NCBI RefSeq assembly: GCF_023501975.1
Contig: NZ_JAMFLH010000016.1
Location: 1 to 38,690, forward strand
DNA: 38,690 nt
From: Altererythrobacter sp. KTW20L
GTDB lineage: Bacteria > Pseudomonadota > Alphaproteobacteria > Sphingomonadales > Sphingomonadaceae
Direction of reading: 5' to 3'
Part shown: one piece after another, positions 19,604 through 26,374 of the stretch
Layout: each line of letters begins with the position of its first letter
Numbering within the stretch: position 1 is the first letter of the stretch
Made by a program: the position numbers and the translations under genes
The notes under the pieces: generated by a model
Seen by the model: only the letters and a program-made list of their open reading frames with translations
Told to the model about the DNA's origin: nothing
The model's database searches: none

Positions 19604-19676
19604 TTCAGCATCTGGCGGCACCAAACCTTGCGGCGCCATGAACGGAAACGGCAGAATTCCGCCATTTTTCACGAAT

Positions 19677-19692
19677 TGGCACGCCCCCTGCG
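19677..19692 (+). promoter_or_regulatory. Sigma-54 promoter for the small peptide/PspC pair
   Basis: TGGCACG-N4-CTGCG has a perfect -24 box and correct 12-base GG-to-GC spacing. The transcript would start about 43 bases before the 19747 ATG. Confidence 0.7.
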
Positions 19693-19746
19693 AAGTGTCC
19701 TGCATCGGATGAATGGTCATCCGCCAAACAGGAAAGGGTATCTCTC

Positions 19747-19875
19747 ATGTCTCACGAAAACAGCCTCTTCACCCGTGCCATGGCCGCTGCGGCCGCCGCG
19801 ACCATGTCGCTCGCCATCCTCGTCAACTATGTCGCCACGCCGCATATGCAGGTCGCCACGGGTATCCTGGCATGA
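19747..19875 (+). CDS. 42-residue single-helix membrane peptide
   Basis: The peptide begins MSHENSLFTRAMAAAAAATM and continues into a hydrophobic helix (about 10-30), ending ATGILA. It has a GGAAAGGG ribosome site, a sigma-54 promoter upstream, and an ATGA overlap with the PspC gene. I do not recognise a family. Its context implies a role in envelope stress with PspC. It is too short for routine gene calling and is easy to miss. Confidence 0.7.
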   Translation: MSHENSLFTRAMAAAAAATMSLAILVNYVATPHMQVATGILA

Positions 19876-20084
19876 GCAATCTGGATCATCGTTCGAACGG
19901 GTCGGTGCCGAAGAAGTTCGGGCTGGACCGCCAGCATGGCAAGATGGCCGGCGTCTGCGCGGGCATTGCGCGCTATTTCGGGTTCGATCCGCTGCTGGTC
20001 CGCATCGTGTTCGCGGTCGGCGCGATCGCCGGATTCGGTAGCTTCATCCTGCTCTACCTGGCCATCTGGGCGCTGGCCGACTGA
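19872..20084 (+). CDS. PspC domain protein, unlinked copy
   Basis: A 70-residue inner-membrane protein with the PspC core KMAGVCAGIARYFGFDPLLV followed by a membrane helix (about 43-68). It is coupled (ATGA) to the 42-residue peptide and lies 12 kb from the main psp locus. Both loci share a -24/-12 promoter and a 14-bp enhancer-like site, so this is probably a third PspC under PspF control. Confidence 0.88.
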   Translation: MSNLDHRSNGSVPKKFGLDRQHGKMAGVCAGIARYFGFDPLLVRIVFAVGAIAGFGSFILLYLAIWALAD

Positions 20085-20093
20085 CAGGACGGG

Positions 20094-20834
20094 CTATTTG
20101 CGGCCAATTGCGAAGGGGGAAAAATCGGTGTCCGTATCGAATACATCGACCCCCTCGCGCTTTTTCAGGAAGCCAACGACCTTGTAGGTGACCGGCGTGA
20201 GCAGGGCTTCCCAAGCGGTTTTCAGCGCCCACTGGGTCAGGGCCACGGTGATGACCAGATCGGTCGTCCAGCCCGCGGCTCCCAGGAAGGCAATGGGATA
20301 GAACAGCGCGGAATCCACGCCCTGGCCCACCACGGTCGAACCGATCGTGCGGCTCCACAGCATTTTCCCGCCGGTCCATACCTTCATCCGCGCCATGACA
20401 TAGGAATTGGCAAACTCGCCCGCCCAGAAGGCGATCATCGAGGCCAGCACGATGCGCGGGACCTGGCCGAATACCTGTTCGTAAGCTGCCTGTCCGCCCC
20501 AGTTGGCAGCAGGCGGCAGGGCTACCACCACCATTGCCATCAGGGCCATGAACAGCAGGGCGGCAAAGCCCGCCCAGATGCAGCGGCGGGCATGGGCATA
20601 GCCGTAAACCTCGGTCAGGATGTCGCCGATGATATAGGCTACGGGGAAGAACAGGATGCCGGCTCCGAACTCCCATGCGCCAATGCTCGGCAGGTCGAGC
20701 ACTGCCACCTTGCCCGCCCCGATCACGTTCGACAGCAATAGGATGGTGACAAAGGCCGCCATCACCAGGTCGAAATAGCGGAAAGGGCGACGCGTGCCCT
20801 GCTGTCCGTCAATGCGCTGCGGCTGATCCCCCAT
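20094..20834 (-). CDS. Queuosine precursor transporter (VUT family)
   Basis: An inner-membrane transporter of 246 residues and about six helices, YhhQ/QueT-like, thought to import 7-deazaguanine precursors of queuosine. Family features include the early helix AFVTILLLSNVIGAGKVAV, AYIIGDILTEVYGY and FWAGEFANSYVMARMK, and GQGVDSALFYPIAFLG. The ATG at 20834 was preferred over an upstream start because of the AGGTG ribosome site and fit to the family start. No preQ1 riboswitch is visible in the short upstream gap. Confidence 0.9.
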   Translation of the reverse strand: MGDQPQRIDGQQGTRRPFRYFDLVMAAFVTILLLSNVIGAGKVAVLDLPSIGAWEFGAGILFFPVAYIIGDILTEVYGYAHARRCIWAGFAALLFMALMAMVVVALPPAANWGGQAAYEQVFGQVPRIVLASMIAFWAGEFANSYVMARMKVWTGGKMLWSRTIGSTVVGQGVDSALFYPIAFLGAAGWTTDLVITVALTQWALKTAWEALLTPVTYKVVGFLKKREGVDVFDTDTDFSPFAIGRK

Positions 20835-20893
20835 GGACGCAACACCTAACCCGATTTGCGACAGGCGCAAACACCGCTATGGGGCCGTAATGC

Positions 20894-20970
20894 GCGCCCG
20901 TAGTTCAACTGGATAGAGCACGAGCCTTCTAAGCTTGGAGTTGCAGGTTCGAGTCCTGCCGGGCGCGCCA
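20894..20970 (+). tRNA. tRNA-Arg (anticodon TCT)
   Basis: All four arms fold: acceptor GCGCCCG/CGGGCGC, D stem GTTC/GAGC, anticodon stem CGAGC/GCTTG around loop CTTCTAA (anticodon TCT at 20928-20930), and T arm GCAGG-TTCGAGT-CCTGC. The CCA end is encoded. TTTTT follows directly and may terminate it. The region downstream differs in composition, so this may be an integration site. Confidence 0.97.
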
Positions 20971-20987
20971 TTTTTCAGATACTTATG

Positions 20988-21021
20988 TTGGTTCACTCTT
21001 ACCCTGCCCCTAGTGAACCAA
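20988..21021. repeat. Inverted repeat just downstream of tRNA-Arg
   Basis: Perfect 10-bp arms TTGGTTCACT and AGTGAACCAA flank a 14-base loop, 18 bases from the tRNA CCA end. The remaining 21022-21257 shows no gene I can support. A smaller hairpin ACACT/AGTGT lies near 21165. Confidence 0.6.
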
Positions 21022-21257
21022 GGTGGCAACCAACGATTCCCACCTACCTCAGCGAACGGCTTCATCTCGACGTTCTTCGGGCCGGATCGATATGATTAGA
21101 GAGGCAGTCGGTTCCGATCGCGTCCTCTTTCCCCCCGTTATTGAGCCGTCAAAATTTTGAGCGTGACACTCTTTAGTGTGAACACCGCCGCCAACAGCAA
21201 CCCAATATCAAACTTGTAGGTGCAACGGTTCCATCCCCCGCGATGGAGATTCAGAAG

Positions 21258-21941
21258 ATGACGGCCGAACACCTCCCGAAATTTTTCCGCAAAGCTAAGA
21301 ATGGAGCCAGAGGCTTCGCGAGCGATCAGCGCGATGGGATAGCGATATTCATTCGGCTAAATGACGGAGACCGCTTGGATCTGGTCACAGCCTTGATTGA
21401 CGCTTGGGATAATGACGAATCTTGCAACACGGCGATCTATGGCGGGGCGCTGCGGCAGGCCTGGGAGAGTGAACCTTACATCAACGGTCGACGAATGGGA
21501 TCCTACATAAGCGCCGTTGCTGCTGCCCGCGCCTCACAAGGGGTCATGTGGTCGACGGCCGAGTTTGTCGAGGAGTGGGGCCCGGCAATGATGACGTCTG
21601 CGGAGATGCGCCAACTCCAAGCTATGGATTTCCCGCTCACCGTTTATCGCGGCGGCACGGGGACCTTCAAAGAAGTTGCAGAAGGCGTGAGCTGGACATT
21701 GAAGCCGGAAGTGGCGGCGTTTTACGCGAGCACGTGGCCGAAGCGATGGGGCGATGAGCGCGAGCCGCTCATTCTGTCGATGGAAGTCGAAGAAGACGAA
21801 GTTCACGCTTACCTCGACGGGCGCGAAGAGGCAGAATTGCTGATCCCGTATTCGGCTGACTTAATGGACTCTATGCAGGCCGTGGACATCGAGGAATTCA
21901 CCCCCCACAGCCGCCTGACATTTTCAGGTCCTACTGGCTAA
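21258..21941 (+). CDS. Unrecognised protein with ADP-ribosyltransferase-like motifs
   Basis: I do not recognise an ortholog. The 227-residue product has, in its C-terminal half, the order VYRGG (R131), GVSWT (S145-T147) followed by LKPEVAAFYAS, and GREEAELLI (E191 and E193). This resembles the R-S-E triad of arginine-type ADP-ribosyltransferases and related phage proteins. The N-terminal half is helical. The ATG at 21258 is preferred because GGAG lies 9 bases upstream; an ATG at 21243 is also possible. It is in the tRNA-adjacent island, with lower GC than the flagellar genes. A toxin or phage function is possible but unproven. Confidence 0.7.
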   Translation: MTAEHLPKFFRKAKNGARGFASDQRDGIAIFIRLNDGDRLDLVTALIDAWDNDESCNTAIYGGALRQAWESEPYINGRRMGSYISAVAAARASQGVMWSTAEFVEEWGPAMMTSAEMRQLQAMDFPLTVYRGGTGTFKEVAEGVSWTLKPEVAAFYASTWPKRWGDEREPLILSMEVEEDEVHAYLDGREEAELLIPYSADLMDSMQAVDIEEFTPHSRLTFSGPTG

Positions 21942-21962
21942 GGTGATAGCTGCGCCCCCGGC

Positions 21963-22562
21963 CTAGAACCGCAGCGGTCTTGCCTTTTCGATTATCTTCC
22001 AGGCTTGAAAGGCAGCGAACAGGTTTTGCGCCTCGCTCTCTTTCAGATTGGTCGCGACGTATGCCAGCCAAACCAACTGCGCGCGCACATCGGCGAAACG
22101 CGCCTTATCGATGAGTCCAGTGGCGGGGGGATCAGGCAGCCCAAACGCGGCCGCCAGCCCTCGCATTCTCGGCTCAGTGACCGCCTGAAGGGTTAGCTCC
22201 AAAGGCTGGGCTTCATTGTCGGCGGCAATGATGTCGAGGAATGTGAGACCGTCGCGCAGGATGTGCGCGCGGTCCTGAAAGCCTTCCACAGCATGCGGCG
22301 ATCCGAGGACGACATGACGGCTGGCAGCCAATGCACGCGTGCTACGATGAATAAGATACCGCTCTGCATTTCCGATAGACAGCCGCCGGTGTGACGCGAA
22401 CATGGGCTCCCCCTGTATCAGGTTTACCTCCAGCGCGCCGAAACAGGTATCCAAAGCCGATGCCTTCGAGATCATGAACCTTGGGCCCAAAGAGGGCACC
22501 GCAGTGTTCGCTGAGACTCGAACGGGGAAGGGCGAAAGGACCAAATTGCTTTCGGTCGCCAC
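21963..22562 (-). CDS. Hypothetical protein in the tRNA-adjacent island
   Basis: The function is not recognised. Up to 199 residues from a GTG at 22562. The sequence looks coding: balanced composition, amphipathic helices, and a Trp-containing C-terminus AFQAWKIIEKARPLRF. The start is uncertain. An ATG at 22403 has a GGGGAG ribosome site and gives 146 residues, which may be the true protein. No signal peptide or membrane helix is visible. It converges on the ART-like gene with a 21-base gap. Confidence 0.55.
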   Translation of the reverse strand: MATESNLVLSPFPVRVSANTAVPSLGPRFMISKASALDTCFGALEVNLIQGEPMFASHRRLSIGNAERYLIHRSTRALAASRHVVLGSPHAVEGFQDRAHILRDGLTFLDIIAADNEAQPLELTLQAVTEPRMRGLAAAFGLPDPPATGLIDKARFADVRAQLVWLAYVATNLKESEAQNLFAAFQAWKIIEKARPLRF

Positions 22563-22734
22563 TGCGCTGGAGTTGGGGCAACGTCACATCACCTCTACTG
22601 AAATGGCCCTCCGTCGTGGCGTCAGCATACAGCTCGCCTACAACGATGCGGTGAGCGCTGGCGTGCCGCTCCTCAGCCCTGCCGGCTTCTGCCGGCGCGC
22701 TGCGGAAGCCACTTTCTTCACGTCAAACAATTGA
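22402..22734 (+). CDS. Doubtful hypothetical ORF
   Basis: A 110-residue open frame that overlaps the 5' part of the opposite-strand gene. It includes KLLSVATALELGQRHITSTE and ALRRGVSIQLAYNDAV, which could be a small helical domain. There is no clear ribosome site and no family resemblance. If the opposite gene starts at 22403, the two would be divergent and almost non-overlapping, and both could be real. Confidence 0.25.
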   Translation: MGSPCIRFTSSAPKQVSKADAFEIMNLGPKEGTAVFAETRTGKGERTKLLSVATALELGQRHITSTEMALRRGVSIQLAYNDAVSAGVPLLSPAGFCRRAAEATFFTSNN

Positions 22735-22938
22735 TCGAACGAGCAGCGTTGTTCCTCGAAAGAGCGCATTTTCGTTCACCTGCCTTCTTGCGGAGGTGCA
22801 GGGTATGCAACTTTTCAAGTTGTGTAGGTGCAGGCTTGTGCAAACGCTAAGCTTGCAACTAGCGCCGCTAGTGCGAAACCAGGTGCAGGTCTGATGCCAC
22901 TGCACATTTTCCTCGATCTAGCAACGCGCTGATGCCGC
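22735..22938. other. Gene-free stretch with AGGTGCAGG triplication
   Basis: AGGTGCAGG occurs at 22794-22802, 22826-22834 and 22881-22889. A CAACTT/AAGTTG hairpin and a CTAGCG/GCTAG inverted pair lie between copies. No gene is visible. Confidence 0.5.
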
Positions 22939-23100
22939 TCATCTTCCGGCGAGAGCATTGGCAATGGTGTTGAAGATATCAGCAAGGTTCAAACCGAGCG
23001 TTTGGAAAGCGATGATCGCAGCCATCGCGATCAGCGCGGCGATCAAGCCGTATTCCATGGCCGTTGCGCCACATTCGTCCTTCATGAGATTGGCCAACAT
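22939..23100 (-). CDS. Flp family type IVb pilin
   Basis: The 53-residue prepilin has the class IVb signature CGATAMEYGLIAALIAMAAI. Prepilin peptidase would cut after G, leaving a Glu at +5 of the mature pilin. The ATG at 23100 has a perfect GGAGGTG ribosome site at 4 bases; a longer frame upstream is not needed. No tad/cpa secretion genes are in this window, so it is either an outlying pilin gene or an orphan. Confidence 0.9.
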   Translation of the reverse strand: MLANLMKDECGATAMEYGLIAALIAMAAIIAFQTLGLNLADIFNTIANALAGR

Positions 23101-23317
23101 GGGCACCTCCGAACTAGACCCTATCTGCGATCCATTCTCGATAAGTGAAAGGGAATGGTTGTCGGCCCGGTCAGGCTGTTGCACTTGGCGCCAATTCCGT
23201 CGGAAAACCTTACACCTGCCGCTGTCGGTAACTTTTCGCCAACCATCGTGTCCCGCACAAATCCTTGGCCTGCGCAAACTGGCACGGGGCGTGCAATGTT
23301 ATTTGCGTACCCAGTAG

Positions 23318-23383
23318 GTCTTCGAACGAGGCGGGATCGATCCCCAGATCCCCAAAGTCTCTCGGTCCCGCCTCCCCGAAGAC
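23318..23383. repeat. Large imperfect palindrome beyond the SRAP gene
   Basis: GTCTTCG (23318-23324) pairs with CGAAGAC (23377-23383), and GAGGCGGGA (23328-23336) with TCCCGCCTC (23366-23374), separated by a 3x2 internal loop. The centre is a 29-base loop. It lies 13 bases after the minus-strand SRAP gene stop and may act as a 3' end or structured RNA. There is no T-run. The rest of 23101-23396 shows no gene. Confidence 0.6.
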
Positions 23384-23396
23384 ACTCTCCCCAAAC

Positions 23397-24011
23397 TCAC
23401 CGCATTCCGGCCCACGGCACCCTGGTGGAATCGACCGTGATCAGTCCGGCATAAGGGTAGCATAGCGACAGCGCCTGGTGCGGATCGCCCGCCAGCCATT
23501 GCTGCCAGCTATGCGGCGGCAGGATCACCGGCATGCGGTCGTGCAGGCAGGCGATGGTCTCGTTCGCGGACGTCATCACCATGGTATAGGCCTCGCCCCA
23601 TTCGGCGGTCGGGCGCCAGAGCCCGGCAATGGCCATGACCGGCGCATCGGGCAGGGAGAACCAGCAGCGCGTCTTGGAGCCCTTCTCGCCCTCGGCCTCG
23701 GCAAAGGCGCTGACCGGGATGAGGCAGCGGCGGCTGCGGAAACTGGCCGACCAGAAGGGGCCGGACAGCTTGTCGGTGCGGGCATTGTTGACCGGTTTGG
23801 GTTTGAGGGGCTGGCCCTTCGCCCCGGTCAGGGCGAGCGGGAAGCCCCAGACCATCGGGCGCACGCTGTCCTCGGTCACCACCAGCCCGGCATAGCCGGG
23901 ATAGACCTCTTCCGGCACGTTGCCTGGAAGGACGCGCATGTCCTGCGCGATCGCGACGAAGAATTGCGCAACTTCGTCAGCAGAATTTGTCAGGCGGTAG
24001 AGGTTGCACAT
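23397..24011 (-). CDS. SRAP/HMCES-type abasic-site protein (YedK-like)
   Basis: YedK/HMCES proteins crosslink to abasic sites in single-stranded DNA through Cys2 and shield them. The 204-residue product has Cys2 (MCNLYRLT), the conserved Asn in VNNARTDKLS, the Glu in RCLIPVSAFAEAEG, and the His in LHDRMPVIL. The usual FYEW segment is replaced by FAEA, so this is a divergent subgroup, but the Glu is kept. A GGAGGGG ribosome site precedes the ATG, and a small CAGGGC/GCCCTG hairpin sits in the 5' leader. Confidence 0.88.
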   Translation of the reverse strand: MCNLYRLTNSADEVAQFFVAIAQDMRVLPGNVPEEVYPGYAGLVVTEDSVRPMVWGFPLALTGAKGQPLKPKPVNNARTDKLSGPFWSASFRSRRCLIPVSAFAEAEGEKGSKTRCWFSLPDAPVMAIAGLWRPTAEWGEAYTMVMTSANETIACLHDRMPVILPPHSWQQWLAGDPHQALSLCYPYAGLITVDSTRVPWAGMR

Positions 24012-24083
24012 TTTGCCCCTCCGTCAGGGCTTTGCCCTGCCACCTTCCCATTTGCGCCAAACGAAAACGGGGAGGAACCTGGT

Positions 24084-24425
24084 TCAGCCCGCTTTGGCTA
24101 CCTGCTTCTCGTCCAGCAGGGTCTGCAGTTCGCCAGCTTCGTACATCTCCATCATGATGTCGCTGCCGCCCACGAATTCGCCCTTCACATAGAGCTGCGG
24201 GATGGTCGGCCAGTCGGAAAAGGCCTTGATACCCTGGCGCACTTCCATGTCCTGCAGCACGTCCACGCTGTCGAAAGCGACGTTGCAATGGTCGAGGATG
24301 GCGACCGCCTTGTTGGAAAAGCCGCACTGCGGGAACAGCGGCGTGCCCTTCATGAACAGCACCACGTCGGCGCCGTTGACGATGCTGGAGATACGTTCGT
24401 TGGTCTTGTCGTTGACGTCGGCCAT
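24084..24425 (-). CDS. grxD: Monothiol glutaredoxin, Grx4 type
   Basis: A CGFS glutaredoxin (C34-S37 in [10 protein letters not shown]) of 113 residues that binds and transfers [2Fe-2S] clusters with BolA. The glutathione-binding features [20 protein letters not shown] are intact. The ATG at 24425 is chosen over a GTG nine bases upstream because GGGTGG lies at suitable spacing. The bolA gene is 35 bases upstream on the same strand, matching the known Grx4-BolA partnership. Confidence 0.95.
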   Translation of the reverse strand: MADVNDKTNERISSIVNGADVVLFMKGTPLFPQCGFSNKAVAILDHCNVAFDSVDVLQDMEVRQGIKAFSDWPTIPQLYVKGEFVGGSDIMMEMYEAGELQTLLDEKQVAKAG

Positions 24426-24460
24426 GTGATCCACCCGGTAAATTGAATACTGCTGTACCG

Positions 24461-24688
24461 TCAGTTGGGAACGGCGGTGCTCAGTTGCAAGGCGTGGAGC
24501 GCGCCGCCCATGCGGCCGCCCAGCGCATCATAGACCATCTTGTGCTGCGCCACGCGCGGCTTGCCGGCAAATGCGGCAGAAGTGACCTTGGCCTTGTAGT
24601 GGTCGCCATCATCGACCAGTGCCACGATTTCGACCTCGGCATCGGGCAGGGCGGCGCGGATCAGGGCCTCGATGTCGGCAGCGGCCAT
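24461..24688 (-). CDS. BolA family protein
   Basis: A 75-residue BolA-like protein with the class II KH-like fold, seen in [34 protein letters not shown] and the conserved His/Cys-region ligand HALQLST. It partners Grx4 in iron-sulfur handling. The ATG at 24688 has AAGG at 5 bases. It sits 10 bases downstream of the zeta-inhibitor gene and just ahead of grxD. Confidence 0.92.
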   Translation of the reverse strand: MAAADIEALIRAALPDAEVEIVALVDDGDHYKAKVTSAAFAGKPRVAQHKMVYDALGGRMGGALHALQLSTAVPN

Positions 24689-24698
24689 CGCCACCTTA

Positions 24699-25022
24699 TC
24701 AGGACTCGCTCATCAGCTGGCGGCGGGCTTCGACGCCCTTTTCCTCCAGCGTGGCGCGGACCGTGGCTTCGTCCACATCGACCCCGGCAGCGGTGAGGTC
24801 GCCCAGCACCTTGCGGATCACGTCCTCGTCACCCGCTTCCTCGAAATCGGCCTGGATCACGGCCTTGCGATAGGCGTCGGTCTCTTCCGGGGTGAGGTTC
24901 ATCTTTTCGGCTGCCCAGCCGCCCAGCAGGCGGTTGCGGCGCGCGGCCACGCGGAAGGCGGTGTCCTCGTCCATGGCGAACTTGGCTTCTTCGCCGCGCT
25001 TGCGGTCATTGAAATCGGTCAT
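24699..25022 (-). CDS. F1Fo-ATPase zeta inhibitor (DUF1476)
   Basis: A 107-residue alphaproteobacterial protein that blocks ATP hydrolysis by F1Fo-ATPase. The N-terminal inhibitory part FNDRKRGEEAKFAMDEDTAF and the four-helix part (RNRLLGGWAAEKMNLTPEE; DEDVIRKVLGDLTAAGVDVD) match the family. It lies in the leuD-bolA-grxD series on the minus strand. Confidence 0.93.
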   Translation of the reverse strand: MTDFNDRKRGEEAKFAMDEDTAFRVAARRNRLLGGWAAEKMNLTPEETDAYRKAVIQADFEEAGDEDVIRKVLGDLTAAGVDVDEATVRATLEEKGVEARRQLMSES

Positions 25023-25067
25023 GGGGTTCCTCGTCGATCGGGAGTGATAGCAATAGGCTGTGGCCGC

Positions 25068-25670
25068 TCAGGCGGCAAGTCCCGTCCCCTTGGCGATCCA
25101 AGGCTGGCTTTCGCGCTGGCGCGCTTCATATGCCGAGATGGCGGCATCGCTTTTCAGCGTGAGGCCGACCTCGTCCAGCCCTTCGGTCAGGCAGTGCTTG
25201 CGGAACGGGTCGATGGCGAAGGTCCAGCGGTCTTGGAACGGCGTGGTCACGGTCTGCGCTTCAAGGTCGATGGTGATCGGATCGGTCTCGGCCACTTCCA
25301 TCAGCCGGTCGATCGCCTCCTGCGGCAGGGCCACGGTGACGATGCCGTTCTTGAAGGCGTTACCAGCGAAGATGTCGGAAAAGCTGGGTGCGATCACCGC
25401 CTTTACGCCCATGTCGAGCAGCGCCCAGGCGGCATGTTCGCGGCTGGAACCGCAGCCGAAGTTGTCGCCCGCGATGATGATCGGCGCGCCCTTGTGGGCC
25501 GGATCGTCGAACACGTTGGCCGGATCCTTCCGCAGCGCTTCGAACGCCCCGCGGCCAAGGCCGTTGCGGGTCACGGTCTTGAGGTAATGTGCCGGGATGA
25601 TGATGTCGGTATCGACGTTCTTCATCCCGAACGGATAGGCGCGGCCCTCGACCGTGGTGACAGGTTCCAT
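25068..25670 (-). CDS. leuD: 3-isopropylmalate dehydratase small subunit
   Basis: The small subunit of the LeuCD aconitase-like enzyme of leucine synthesis. The 200-residue product has [20 protein letters not shown], the swivel-domain motif [15 protein letters not shown] and the usual C-terminus. The ATG at 25670 overlaps the stop of the small membrane-protein gene (TGATG), so the two are translationally coupled. The large subunit gene is separated from it by two genes. Confidence 0.97.
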   Translation of the reverse strand: MEPVTTVEGRAYPFGMKNVDTDIIIPAHYLKTVTRNGLGRGAFEALRKDPANVFDDPAHKGAPIIIAGDNFGCGSSREHAAWALLDMGVKAVIAPSFSDIFAGNAFKNGIVTVALPQEAIDRLMEVAETDPITIDLEAQTVTTPFQDRWTFAIDPFRKHCLTEGLDEVGLTLKSDAAISAYEARQRESQPWIAKGTGLAA

Positions 25671-25825
25671 CAATCGGTCTCCGGGTTCTCGCCCGAGGGG
25701 ATCGGCGGGAGCTGCTTGGGCACGGCCTTCTTGCGGCGCTTGCTGGCATAGAGCAGCGCGGCAGCAACAGCGGCAGAGCCGATGGCCGCCCCGGCGGCGA
25801 TGAGCTTTTTCTGGTCGTCAGTCAT
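25670..25825 (-). CDS. 51-residue membrane protein between leuC and leuD
   Basis: The product starts [20 protein letters not shown], has one membrane helix (about 8-26), then [20 protein letters not shown] and an acidic end. The layout suggests N-out/C-in by the positive-inside rule. GGAGG lies 4 bases before the ATG, and the stop overlaps the leuD start. No family is recognised. It is a small gene that gene finders may skip. Confidence 0.75.
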   Translation of the reverse strand: MTDDQKKLIAAGAAIGSAAVAAALLYASKRRKKAVPKQLPPIPSGENPETD

Positions 25826-25864
25826 GTGTCCTCCATTATCCCTGCCGCAGCGCTAGGCAAGTGT

Positions 25865-26374
25865 TCAGCGGACAAAATCGCCGACATGCCGCCATAGTTC
25901 CTCTTTGCGGGCCAGCGGCATGGCCGCATGGGCCGGGCTGGAACTGGGCAGGTCGATCAGGGTGAGAGGGCTTGTCGCCAGCAGCCTGCGCCCGACCTTT
26001 GCGGCTTTTGCTCCGTTGAAGGCGACCGCGCGCAAAGCGGGGAGGGTGGCCGCAAGGTCCGCCAGCGGGTTGTGCGCCTCGTTACGGATCGCCGCATCGA
26101 GGCTGCCGCGCCGCTCGGCACTGGCGATTGTATCCCACAGGCCGACATGATGCGCGAGCAGCGTGGTGAGGCGCTCGTTATAGGGCAGGGCTGTCAGATC
26201 GCAGCCGATGGCCTGGCCCACCAGATGCCAGAACCGGTTGCGCGGATGGGCGTAATAGCGCTGCTCTGCCAGTGACACCTCGCCTGGCAGGCTGCCGAGG
26301 ATCAGCAGGCGGGTGCGGACATCGACCACCGGGGCGAAGGAGGACTTGCGCCCCTCGCCTGCCGGATCGGGCAT
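25865..26374 (-). CDS. DNA-deoxyinosine glycosylase (UDG superfamily)
   Basis: A 169-residue protein of the hypoxanthine-DNA glycosylase group. The first catalytic motif region ILGSLPGEVSLAEQRYYAHP, followed by RNRFWHLVG, is characteristic, as is the second motif region LIDLPSSSPAHAAM. It should excise deaminated adenine from DNA. Its ATG overlaps the leuC stop by 4 bases. A longer upstream reading of the same frame is an antisense-free overrun through leuC and is rejected. Confidence 0.88.
   Translation of the reverse strand: MPDPAGEGRKSSFAPVVDVRTRLLILGSLPGEVSLAEQRYYAHPRNRFWHLVGQAIGCDLTALPYNERLTTLLAHHVGLWDTIASAERRGSLDAAIRNEAHNPLADLAATLPALRAVAFNGAKAAKVGRRLLATSPLTLIDLPSSSPAHAAMPLARKEELWRHVGDFVR

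Noticed and set aside
20877-21065. 62-residue minus-strand ORF containing GAPGRTRTCNSKLRRL
   Set aside because: It is the antisense of tRNA-Arg; this peptide type is a known annotation artefact.
23318-23383. Integron attC site
   Set aside because: The arms lack the GTTRRRY/RYYYAAC boxes, and no cassette or integrase is nearby.
24672-25751. 359-residue plus-strand ORF
   Set aside because: Antisense of the zeta inhibitor and leuD genes, no recognisable domain.
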